Shown piece after piece: positions 35,959 through 45,870 of a DNA stretch of 64,000 nucleotides; position 1 is the stretch's first letter; each line of letters starts with the position of its first letter. This DNA comes from Pseudomonas sp. REP124 (GTDB taxonomy: Bacteria > Pseudomonadota > Gammaproteobacteria > Pseudomonadales > Pseudomonadaceae): contig NZ_JAIQWX010000006.1 of assembly GCF_020164475.1 (NCBI RefSeq), forward strand, positions 1 through 64,000, given 5' to 3'. The position numbers and the translations under genes are program-made. The notes under the pieces were generated by a model. It had not been told where the DNA came from and made no database searches. It saw only the letters and a program-made list of their open reading frames with translations.

Positions 35959-36662
35959 ACCAGTCTCTACCGGCCTTCTGGGCCGTGATTCCTGCCGCGG
36001 GCGTCGGTGCCCGTATGGCCGCGGACCGTCCCAAGCAATACTTGCAACTGGGCGGGCGCACAATTCTCGAACACAGCCTTGGCTGTTTCCTTGATCACCC
36101 AAGCCTCAAGGGCGTGGTGGTCAGTCTTGCTGTCGATGATCCCTACTGGCCGAACCTGGCCTGCGCCAGCGACCCGCGCATTGCCCGTGTCGAAGGCGGC
36201 GCCGAGCGTTCCGGTTCGGTGCTCAATGCGCTGCTGCATCTGCACGGGCAGGGCGCGGGCGATGATGATTGGGTGCTGGTGCACGATGCGGCGCGTCCGA
36301 ACCTGAGCCGTGACGATCTGGATCACCTGCTGGCCGAGCTTGCCGATGATCCGGTGGGCGGGCTGCTGGCGGTGCCGGCGCGGGACACGCTCAAGCGGGT
36401 CGACAAGCACGGTCGTGTGGTTGAGACCGTGGATCGCAGCGTGATCTGGCAAGCCTACACGCCACAGATGTTCCGCCTCGGTGCCTTGCATCGCGCGCTG
36501 GCGGACAGTCTGGTGGCGGATGCGGTGATTACCGATGAAGCGTCGGCCATGGAGTGGTCGGGGCAGTCGCCGCGTCTGATCGAAGGCCGCTCCGATAACC
36601 TCAAGGTCACTCGACCCGAGGATCTCGACTGGTTGCGTCAGCGCTGGGCTAACCGCCGCTAA
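35955..36662 (+). CDS. ispD: 2-C-methyl-D-erythritol 4-phosphate cytidylyltransferase
   Basis: MEP-pathway enzyme; forms CDP-methylerythritol from MEP and CTP. 235 residues with the CTP loop IPAAGVGARMAADRPKQY and VLVHDAARPNLS. It overlaps ftsB by 4 bases and its stop overlaps the convergent gfnR stop by 4 bases, leaving no terminator space between them. Confidence 0.96.
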   Translation: MNQSLPAFWAVIPAAGVGARMAADRPKQYLQLGGRTILEHSLGCFLDHPSLKGVVVSLAVDDPYWPNLACASDPRIARVEGGAERSGSVLNALLHLHGQGAGDDDWVLVHDAARPNLSRDDLDHLLAELADDPVGGLLAVPARDTLKRVDKHGRVVETVDRSVIWQAYTPQMFRLGALHRALADSLVADAVITDEASAMEWSGQSPRLIEGRSDNLKVTRPEDLDWLRQRWANRR

Positions 36663-37558
36663 AAGATCCTGTATTCAGGCCGCTCGGCCAGCCCCTCTTT
36701 CAAATAATCCACCAACTTGCGCACCTTCGGCGACAGATGCCGCTGCTGCGGATACAGCGCCCAAACCGCCGTATTAGGCGGTTGATGAGCTTCAAGCAGC
36801 GAAATCAAAGCACCGCTCTTCAGATGCTCCAGCACGTAATAGTCCGGCAACTGACACAACCCGACCCCCTGCAAGGCCGCATCCAGCACCGCCTGCCCAC
36901 TGTTGCAACGCCAGTTTCCCTGCACCCGCTGCGAAAATTCCCGCCCGTTCTGTTCCAGTTGCCACTGGTCCGAGCTGCCGATGAGGCAGTTATGCCGGCT
37001 CAGTTCCGACAAACTGTGTGGGCGACCGTACCGCTCGAGGTAGGAAGGCGACGCACACAAATACATGCGTCGTGGCGCCAGGCGCGTGGCGACCAGTCGC
37101 GAGTCCTGCAATCGCCCCAAACGAATCGCCAGATCGAGGCCTTCGTGCACCAGGTCCAGTTGGCGATTGCTCAGTTCAATGTCGATTCGCAACTGTGGAT
37201 ACAACCCCATGAATCGCGTTACCAGCGGCACGATGAACCGCTCACCGTAGGCCACGGCGCAGGTCATGCGCAGCATGCCCTTGGGTTCGCTGGTCAAGTC
37301 GCCGACAGCTCGCAGAGCTTCTTCACGACCGTCCTGCAAGCGTTGGCAATGTTGCAGGAAGGTTTGCCCGGCTTCGGTCAGGGTGACCCGACGCGTACTG
37401 CGGTAGAGCAGTCGCGTCTGCAAGCGCTCTTCAAGGCGTGCGATTTGTCGACTGATGTGGGAGGAAGAAACCCCCAGTTGTTCGGCCGCCGCCGTGAACT
37501 GGCTGCATTCGGCGACGGCGACGAACTCGTCTATACCTTCCCAGCGACTTTCGGACAT
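36659..37558 (-). CDS. gfnR: LysR-type regulator, probable GfnR (formaldehyde detoxification)
   Basis: A 299-residue LysR-type regulator: winged HTH at residues 1-60 (FTAAAEQLGVSSSHISRQIA) and a periplasmic-binding-like effector domain from about 90. It is divergent from frmA-fghA. In P. aeruginosa the equivalent gene, GfnR (PA3630), activates this glutathione-dependent formaldehyde operon, so the same role is inferred from synteny. It shares the 107-base promoter region with frmA, where a 22-base inverted repeat lies just upstream of its ATG. Confidence 0.82.
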   Translation of the reverse strand: MSESRWEGIDEFVAVAECSQFTAAAEQLGVSSSHISRQIARLEERLQTRLLYRSTRRVTLTEAGQTFLQHCQRLQDGREEALRAVGDLTSEPKGMLRMTCAVAYGERFIVPLVTRFMGLYPQLRIDIELSNRQLDLVHEGLDLAIRLGRLQDSRLVATRLAPRRMYLCASPSYLERYGRPHSLSELSRHNCLIGSSDQWQLEQNGREFSQRVQGNWRCNSGQAVLDAALQGVGLCQLPDYYVLEHLKSGALISLLEAHQPPNTAVWALYPQQRHLSPKVRKLVDYLKEGLAERPEYRIF

Positions 37559-37563
37559 CGGTG

Positions 37564-38778
<1,215 letters not shown>

Positions 38779-38783
38779 GAAGC

Positions 38784-38855
38784 AGCTGTGAGCTACAAGC
38801 TGCAAGCTGCAAGTGGGTGCGCCTTCTTGCAGCTCGCGGCTCGTGGCTTGTCGCT
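38784..38855. repeat. Imperfect inverted repeat of AGCTGCAAGCT units between frmA and fghA
   Basis: The left arm has tandem GCTACAAGCTGCAAGCTGCA and the right arm holds CTTGCAGCTCGCGGCTCGTG and GCTTGT, which pair imperfectly. It is a different repeat family from the GAGCGAGC REPs and lies inside an operon, between frmA and fghA. Confidence 0.75.
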
Positions 38856-38867
38856 GGGAGAACTCCC

Positions 38868-39716
38868 ATGACTCTGGAAAATATTTCTTGCCAGAAAAGC
38901 TTCGGTGGCTGGCACAAGCGTTATCGCCATCGCTCGGAAACCCTCGGCTGCGACATGGTGTTCGCCGTGTATCTGCCACCGCAGGCGGAGCAGGGCGGCA
39001 AGTTGCCGGTGCTGTATTGGTTGTCGGGCCTGACCTGCACCGATGAGAACTTCATGCAGAAGGCCGGCGCAATGCGCGTGGCGGCCGAGCTGGGATTGAT
39101 CATCGTCGCGCCGGACACCAGTCCACGCGGTGCCGACGTGCCGGGTGATCCGGACGGTGCCTGGGACTTCGGCCTGGGCGCCGGGTTCTACCTCAATGCC
39201 ACTCAGGAACCCTGGTCGCGTCACTATCGGATGCATGATTACGTCGTGCAGGAATTGCCGGCCCTGGTCGAAGAGCATTTCCCTGCGTCGGACAAGCGCG
39301 GCATCAGCGGGCACTCCATGGGTGGTCACGGGGCGTTGGTCTGTGCGTTGCGCAATCCGGGGCGTTATCTGTCGGTGTCGGCGTTCTCGCCGATCAACAA
39401 TCCGATGGACTGCCCCTGGGGGCAAAAGGCCTTTTCCCGCTACCTGGGCGAAGACCGTTCGAAATGGCGCGAGTGGGATGCCTGTGCCTTGATCGCCGAG
39501 GCGGATGAGAAGCTGCCGCTACTGGTGGATCAGGGGGACCGTGACGATTTCCTCGCCACTCAGCTCAAGCCCGAAGCCTTGCAACAGGCGACCAAAATGG
39601 CCGGTCATCCGCTGACGTTGCGCCTGCAACCGGGCTACGACCACAGCTATTTCTTCATCGCCAGTTTCATCGAAGATCACTTGCGGCATCACGCGCATGC
39701 TCTAGGTGCCCAATAG
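38868..39716 (+). CDS. fghA: S-formylglutathione hydrolase
   Basis: Releases formate and glutathione from S-formylglutathione, completing formaldehyde detoxification. The ATG at 38868 ([20 protein letters not shown]) with GGGAGAA upstream gives 282 residues. The catalytic Ser is S150 in [10 protein letters not shown]; the Asp is in [11 protein letters not shown] and the His in GYDHSYFF. The frame extends upstream across the repeat DNA but that part is not family sequence. Confidence 0.95.
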   Translation: MTLENISCQKSFGGWHKRYRHRSETLGCDMVFAVYLPPQAEQGGKLPVLYWLSGLTCTDENFMQKAGAMRVAAELGLIIVAPDTSPRGADVPGDPDGAWDFGLGAGFYLNATQEPWSRHYRMHDYVVQELPALVEEHFPASDKRGISGHSMGGHGALVCALRNPGRYLSVSAFSPINNPMDCPWGQKAFSRYLGEDRSKWREWDACALIAEADEKLPLLVDQGDRDDFLATQLKPEALQQATKMAGHPLTLRLQPGYDHSYFFIASFIEDHLRHHAHALGAQ

Positions 39717-39728
39717 CAGGTAGAATCA

Positions 39729-39757
39729 CGCCCTGACAAAAATCGGGGCGTTTTTTT
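39729..39757 (+). terminator. Intrinsic terminator abutting the ispF start codon
   Basis: CGCCCTG, loop ACAAAAAT, CGGGGCG, then seven T residues, with the ispF ATG the very next base. It ends the fghA transcript. Its GGGGCG arm is also the only Shine-Dalgarno-like sequence ahead of ispF. Confidence 0.78.
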
Positions 39758-40231
39758 ATGCGTATTGGCCACGGCTACGATGTACACCGTTTCGCTGAAG
39801 GCGATTTCATTACTCTGGGCGGCGTGCGTATCGCACACGGCTTCGGGCTGCTCGCTCATTCCGACGGTGACGTCCTGCTGCACGCCTTGAGCGATGCCTT
39901 GCTTGGCGCCGCCGCGCTGGGCGATATCGGCAAACACTTCCCGGACACCGACCCGCAGTACAAGGGCGCCGACAGCCGCGCGCTGCTGCGTCATGTCGTC
40001 GCACTGATCCACGCCAAGGGCTGGAAGGTCGGCAACGTCGACAACACCATCGTCGCCCAGGCACCGAAAATGGCTCCGCATATCGAATCCATGCGCGCAC
40101 TGATTGCCGCGGATCTTCAAGTCGAACTCGATCAGGTGAACGTGAAAGCCACCACCACCGAGAAGCTGGGCTTCGTCGGTCGCGAGGAAGGCATTGCCGT
40201 GCATTCCGTTGCCTTGTTGCTTCGCGCATGA
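39758..40231 (+). CDS. ispF: 2-C-methyl-D-erythritol 2,4-cyclodiphosphate synthase
   Basis: MEP-pathway cyclase. 157 residues, the family length. [12 protein letters not shown] holds the metal Asp and His (D8, H10), and [19 protein letters not shown] and [16 protein letters not shown] are signatures. Start ATG follows the T run of a terminator directly. The stop overlaps truD by 4 bases. Confidence 0.96.
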   Translation: MRIGHGYDVHRFAEGDFITLGGVRIAHGFGLLAHSDGDVLLHALSDALLGAAALGDIGKHFPDTDPQYKGADSRALLRHVVALIHAKGWKVGNVDNTIVAQAPKMAPHIESMRALIAADLQVELDQVNVKATTTEKLGFVGREEGIAVHSVALLLRA

Positions 40232-41273
40232 ACGAACTGCAATTACTCGGCCCGCGTGCCTATGGCGAGGCCCTCGGCACTGCAGTATTGAAAGCCATCG
40301 CCGAAGATTTCCAGGTCGATGAAGTTCTCGACATTCCCTTGAGCGGCGACGGCGAACACCTGTGGATCTGGGTGGAGAAGCGTGGCCTGAACACTGAGGA
40401 AGCGGCGCGGCGCATTGCCAAGGCCGCCGGCGTGCCATTGCGCACCGTCAGCTATGCGGGGCTCAAGGACCGTCAGGCGCTGACCCGCCAGTGGTTCAGT
40501 GTGCAACTGCCGGGCAAGGCCGATCCGGATCTTTCGGCAGCGGAAAACGAGACGCTGAAAATCCTCAAGACCAGCCGACACAAGCGCAAGCTGCAACGCG
40601 GTGCCCATTCGGCCAATGGCTTCACCTTGCGCCTGACCCAGTTCGACGGCGACAAGGCCGCCATTGACGCGCGCCTGCAACTGATCTCCAAACAAGGCAT
40701 CCCCAATTATTTCGGCGCCCAGCGTTTCGGGCATGACGGTGGCAACGTGGTCGACGCCCGTGCCTGGGCCGCGCGCAAGGCTTTGCCGGAGCAGCGCAAT
40801 GTGCGCTCGCGTCTGCTCTCGACGGCCCGCAGTTTTCTGTTCAACCAGGTCTTGGCCGCCCGCGTCGCCGACGGCACCTGGCAGCAAGCACAGGTTGGCG
40901 ATCTGCTGGCGTTCACTGACAGTCGCAGCTTCTTTCCCGCCGGTGAGGCCGAGTGCAGCGACCCGCGCCTGGCGATTCTCGATCTGCACCCGACGGGACC
41001 GCAGTGGGGCGAAGGTGACTCGCCGGCCACGGGCGCTGTCCATGAACTGGAGCAGGCTATCGCCGCTCGCGAAGCCGACCTTCGCGATTGGTTGATCAAC
41101 GCCGGAATGAGCCACGAACGTCGTATCCTGCGGCTGCCCATCGCCGGGTTGACGTGGCATTATCCCGAGCCTGACATTCTGCAACTGGAATTCGTCCTGC
41201 CGGCCGGATGCTTCGCCACCGTATTGGTGCGCGAGCTTGTCGATCTGGTGCCGGTAGGGCAGACGGACAGCCC

Positions 41274-41286
<13 letters not shown>
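40228..41286 (+). CDS. truD: tRNA pseudouridine(13) synthase TruD
   Basis: Makes pseudouridine at position 13 of tRNA-Glu. 352 residues. The catalytic Asp is D81 in [31 protein letters not shown] is the TRUD-domain motif. It overlaps ispF by 4 bases and surE by 13 bases. The ispF-truD-surE-pcm-nlpD-rpoS order is the classical gammaproteobacterial one. Confidence 0.95.
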
Positions 41287-42700
<1,414 letters not shown>

Positions 42701-42912
42701 GCATTTATTCAGGCACGCTGAATTCTCTTCGATGGCCTTTGTCTTACACCGGCATCGATGGTTTAAACAGGATGTTTTGTGTAACGGCAAACGTGTGCGT
42801 GAAGCCATTTCGCTTCATTAAGAGTAAAGCCTGCACGGGCCGTTATACTTGCGACATTTCGTGCCGACACATGGGCAAATCAAATTTTCAGCCACCACAA
42901 AGGGAGCGGCGG

Positions 42913-43770
42913 GTGAGTCTCACAGTCATTGCGCAGCGTATGGGTAAAACGAGCTTTCAGCGCTTGGTGACTGGCCTTGTCATGAGCACCTTGCTGGTCG
43001 GTTGTTCCAGCAACAAATCCAGCGACGTTCGCGTCGTCGACCGCAACAATGCCGTCGCCCAGCGCCCGGCAGTTACCACCGGACAGTACGTGGTCCGACC
43101 GAAAGACACCCTGTTCTCGATCGCCTTCCGCTACGGCTGGGACTACAAGGCCCTGGCCGCGCGCAACAACATTCCGGCGCCGTACACGATCCATCCGGGT
43201 CAGACGATTCGCTTCGATGGGCGCACCGGTTCAACGCCGACGACGGTGGTCAGTTCGACCAATACAACTCCGTCATCCTCGAGTAAAACCACGGTGATTC
43301 GCCGTCCGGTAGACGGTGCCACTACCCCCGCTCCGGTGGTTGTACCGTCCGTCGCCAACAAGCCGGCAACCGCACCTTCGCCGCCTCCCGGCCCGGCCCC
43401 GACCGGCTGGGGATGGCCTTCTAGTGGCATTTTGATTGGAAAATTCTCTTCAAACGGTAGTTTGAATAAAGGAATTGATATCGCCGGAGATTTGGGACAG
43501 CCTGTTTTAGCTGCGTCTGATGGGACAGTCGTATACGCCGGGAGTGGCTTAAGGGGCTACGGCGAATTAGTCATCATCAAACACAGCGAAACCTACGTCA
43601 GTGCCTACGGACATAACCGCAGGCTGTTGGTTCGGGAGGGGCAGCAGGTCAAGGTCGGACAGACAATTGCCGAAATGGGGTCAACGGGTACAGACCGGGT
43701 GAAACTGCATTTTGAGATTCGCCGCCAAGGTAAACCTGTAGATCCGCTGCAATTCCTGCCACGCCGTTGA
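42913..43770 (+). CDS. nlpD: Murein hydrolase activator NlpD (lipoprotein, degenerate M23/LytM domain)
   Basis: Outer-membrane lipoprotein that activates amidases at the septum. I chose the GTG at 42913, with AGGGAGCGGCGG upstream, giving 285 residues; upstream in-frame codons lack homology. Lipobox LLVGC ends at C31; a LysM domain spans about 58-102; Pro/Thr/Ser-rich linker; LytM domain from about 170. The first metal-ligand His of LytM is replaced (NKGIDI for HKGIDI) and HLHFEIR reads KLHFEIR, so it is an activator rather than an enzyme. Codons 43425-43560 are much richer in A/T than the rest of the gene and hold a PsrA-type site, consistent with the intragenic rpoS promoter. Confidence 0.9.
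   Translation: MSLTVIAQRMGKTSFQRLVTGLVMSTLLVGCSSNKSSDVRVVDRNNAVAQRPAVTTGQYVVRPKDTLFSIAFRYGWDYKALAARNNIPAPYTIHPGQTIRFDGRTGSTPTTVVSSTNTTPSSSSKTTVIRRPVDGATTPAPVVVPSVANKPATAPSPPPGPAPTGWGWPSSGILIGKFSSNGSLNKGIDIAGDLGQPVLAASDGTVVYAGSGLRGYGELVIIKHSETYVSAYGHNRRLLVREGQQVKVGQTIAEMGSTGTDRVKLHFEIRRQGKPVDPLQFLPRR
43451..43464 (+). promoter_or_regulatory. PsrA-type box inside nlpD (rpoS promoter region)
   Basis: CAAACGGTAGTTTG is a perfect inverted repeat around a four-base spacer and matches the (G/C)AAAC-N2-4-GTTT(G/C) PsrA consensus known from P. putida and P. aeruginosa. PsrA activates rpoS by binding just upstream of its promoter within the preceding gene. The site lies 411 bases before the rpoS start in an A/T-rich island with atypical codons. 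I do not assign exact -35/-10 hexamers. Confidence 0.72.
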
Positions 43771-43874
43771 TCGCTACCAGCCTGTTCCGTCACGTAGAGG
43801 GGACAGGCTCCAGCGTTGCCAAGGATAAAGGCGCCGCTTGAGCTTGGGGTCGAACTCACCAAAGGACTATAACA

Positions 43875-44883
43875 ATGGCTCTCAGTAAAGAAGTGCCGGA
43901 GTTTGACATCGACGATGAGGTTCTCCTGATGGAGACCGGCATCGATACGGATTCGATGTCGAATGATGAAGGGGCGGCTTCACCTTCCGTTCGTGCCAAA
44001 TCCAAACACTCCGCTTCGCTAAAGCAACACAAATACATTGATTACACGCGGGCGCTCGATGCCACGCAGCTGTATCTCAATGAAATCGGCTTTTCCCCCG
44101 TTATTGTCCCCCGAAGAAGAAGTTCATTTTGCGCGTCTGTCGCAAAGTGGCGATCCGGCCGGGCGCAAGCGCATGATCGAAAGTAACCTGCGGCTGGTGG
44201 TGAAAATCGCCCGGCGTTACGTCAATCGTGGTCTGTCGCTGCTCGATCTGATCGAAGAGGGCAACCTGGGCCTGATCCGGGCGGTGGAGAAATTCGACCC
44301 TGAACGCGGCTTCCGCTTCTCGACCTACGCAACCTGGTGGATTCGTCAGACCATCGAGCGCGCGATCATGAATCAGACCCGGACCATCCGGTTGCCGATC
44401 CATGTGGTCAAGGAACTCAACGTGTACCTGCGGGCCGCACGGGAGCTGACGCAAAAACTCGATCATGAACCCTCACCCGAAGAAATCGCCAACCTGCTGG
44501 AAAAACCGGTGGGAGAGGTCAAGCGCATGCTCGGCTTGAACGAGCGGGTTTCTTCGGTCGACGTCTCGCTGGGTCCGGATTCGGATAAAACCCTGCTGGA
44601 CACCCTCACTGACGATCGCCCAACCGATCCATGCGAACTGCTGCAGGATGACGACCTGTCCCAGAGCATCGATCAATGGCTGTCCGAACTGACCGACAAG
44701 CAGCGCGAGGTGGTCGTTCGCCGCTTCGGTCTGCGCGGCCACGAGAGCAGCACTCTGGAAGATGTAGGCCTGGAAATCGGTCTGACCCGCGAACGGGTAC
44801 GGCAGATTCAGGTAGAAGGCCTGAAGCGTCTTCGGGAGATCCTGGAGAAAAATGGCCTGTCGAGCGAGTCGCTGTTTCAATAA
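43875..44883 (+). pseudogene. rpoS: RNA polymerase sigma factor RpoS, frameshifted by one extra C
   Basis: Stationary-phase and general-stress sigma factor. The reading frame from ATG 43875 matches RpoS to codon 74 (ending LNEIGFS), then a run of five C (44095-44099), where four are needed, shifts the frame. Translation then gives [10 protein letters not shown] and stops at 44186 (103 residues). The remaining RpoS sequence, from [17 protein letters not shown] through regions 2 (YATWWIRQT), 3 and 4 ([19 protein letters not shown]) to SLFQ, is intact in the next frame to 44883. Removing one C restores 335 residues. Ribosome binding site AAAGGA is normal. Either a real loss-of-function allele or a sequencing/assembly error in a homopolymer. 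Confidence 0.92.
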
Positions 44884-44900
44884 CAGGCTCGTGTAGCTGG

Positions 44901-44936
44901 CAACAAAAAGCCCCGACTGTTCGGGGCTTTTTGTTG
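44901..44936 (+). terminator. Intrinsic terminator after rpoS
   Basis: CAACAAAAAGCCCCGA and TCGGGGCTTTTTGTTG form a 16-base stem around a four-base loop, 18 bases after the rpoS stop. Confidence 0.92.
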
Positions 44937-44962
44937 CCCCGGAAAAAGCTGCCAGGGCCTTT

Positions 44963-44990
44963 GGTGGGAGCGAGGCTGCTCGCGCGAAAG
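44963..44990. repeat. Single degenerate REP unit
   Basis: GGTGGGAGCGAGGCTGCTCGC resembles one arm of the REP pairs in this window, without a clear facing partner; GCCCACCACGCGCG at 44995-45008 is only a weak remnant. Confidence 0.6.
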
Positions 44991-45025
44991 CCAAGCCCAC
45001 CACGCGCGGATTTGCAGCGCCTGGC

Positions 45026-45043
45026 TGTAAGCCTTCTCTCACT
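45026..45043 (+). promoter_or_regulatory. GacA upstream activating sequence of rsmZ
   Basis: TGTAAGCCTTCTCTCACT matches the left half of the GacA box TGTAAG-N6-CTTACA exactly and the right half at four of six positions. It lies about 174 bases before the rsmZ start, close to the spacing reported for P. fluorescens rsmZ. It should couple rsmZ to the GacS/GacA system. Confidence 0.75.
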
Positions 45044-45180
45044 CTTAGCGTAGGTGTTCGTTATTTTTACACTGATGCAGTCGGCCCAAGGCGGCTCTGT
45101 TTAAATCTAACCACCTGAAAAATAACAGCTATTTTTTAGATTAAGGGCATATGACAGATAGTATTAGTCCAGAAGCACGG

Positions 45181-45208
45181 TTGCTCTGAACGGGAATCGG
45201 CCTAGTAT
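45181..45208 (+). promoter_or_regulatory. rsmZ core promoter
   Basis: TTGCTC (45181-45186), 16 bases, TAGTAT (45203-45208), with the predicted first RNA base about 9 bases further on. The -10 is good and the -35 moderate, as expected for an activator-dependent promoter. Confidence 0.65.
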
Positions 45209-45216
45209 CTGGGTTG

Positions 45217-45349
45217 TGTCAACGGACAGACACGCCCTTCAAGGATCGAGGGGAAAAGGACATCGCAGGACGCGATTCATCAGGATGATGAAAAAGGAAA
45301 CACAGGGAATAGGGAAAGAAAGTGGGCGGGTCATACCGCCCCTTTTTTT
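45217..45349 (+). ncRNA. rsmZ: RsmZ, CsrA/RsmA-sequestering small RNA
   Basis: The RNA titrates RsmA/RsmE and so relieves translational repression of secondary-metabolism and biofilm genes. The sequence opens TGTCAACGGACAGACAC, as in CHA0 rsmZ, carries about eight GGA motifs, several of them in hairpin loops (GACATCGCAGGACGCGATTC, TCATCAGGATGATGA), and ends with the terminator GGGCGGGTCATACCGCCC plus seven T. Position between rpoS and fdxA is the conserved one. Small ORFs read across this region are not genes. Confidence 0.93.
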
Positions 45350-45363
45350 GCCCGCAGAAAAGC

Positions 45364-45388
45364 AAAAAGGCCCTTGTGGGGCCTTTTT
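45364..45388. terminator. Intrinsic terminator, probably for fdxA (bidirectional)
   Basis: AAAAAGGCCC-TTGT-GGGGCCTTTTT lies 18 bases past the fdxA stop and has A and T runs on both sides, so it can also back up the rsmZ terminator. Confidence 0.85.
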
Positions 45389-45405
45389 CGGGAACGCGCG
45401 GGTAA

Positions 45406-45729
45406 TCAGCGTTCGAGGTGTTCGATCTTGCCTGGCTTGCCATCCCACTCCGCGGAGTCGGGCAAAGGATCTTTGCGCTCGGTGATGTTTGGCCAGACTT
45501 CAGCCAATTCCAGGTTCAATGCAAGGAAGTTTTCCATGCCGGCTGGGACTTCATCTTCGGAGAAGATGGCCACAGCAGGGCACTCAGGTTCGCACAGTGC
45601 GCAGTCGATGCACTCATCCGGGTGAATCACCAGGAAATTCGGGCCTTCGTAAAAGCAGTCCACCGGACACACTTCTACGCAGTCGGTGTACTTGCACTTG
45701 ATGCAGTTGTCGGTGACGACGAAGGTCAT
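45406..45729 (-). CDS. fdxA: 7Fe ferredoxin FdxA
   Basis: Low-potential electron carrier with one [3Fe-4S] and one [4Fe-4S] cluster. The ATG at 45729 ([20 protein letters not shown]) gives 107 residues; the frame extends further upstream without homology. Cysteines at 9, 12, 17, 21, 25, 40, 43, 46 and 50 cover both cluster motifs (CALCEPECP for the second). The C-terminal extension of about 50 residues is typical of this Azotobacter/Pseudomonas type. Confidence 0.95.
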   Translation of the reverse strand: MTFVVTDNCIKCKYTDCVEVCPVDCFYEGPNFLVIHPDECIDCALCEPECPAVAIFSEDEVPAGMENFLALNLELAEVWPNITERKDPLPDSAEWDGKPGKIEHLER

Positions 45730-45870
45730 TTCTAATTTTCTCCTCAGGCGCGGCTTGCTGCGCCCCTTCACGTGGGGGTCGCATGGTTCGGGAGCGATAG
45801 TCTGCAGACCAGGCTAAAGCCTGCAGCATCCCAAACCGCGCGAGATTCTAACAGCTTGCAAGCCTGTGCG

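Noticed and set aside
44095..44110. Programmed ribosomal frameshift in rpoS
   Set aside because: RpoS is not known to use one, the close relatives have one frame, and there is no stimulatory structure or stop-codon context of the prfB type.
44038..44883. A separate 281-residue sigma factor gene starting at TTG 44038
   Set aside because: The first residues are out-of-frame RpoS codons; the rest is RpoS continued after the frameshift. No ribosome binding site precedes 44038.
45216..45485. 89-codon ORF across 45216-45485
   Set aside because: It reads through rsmZ and its terminator; the RNA gene explains the sequence.
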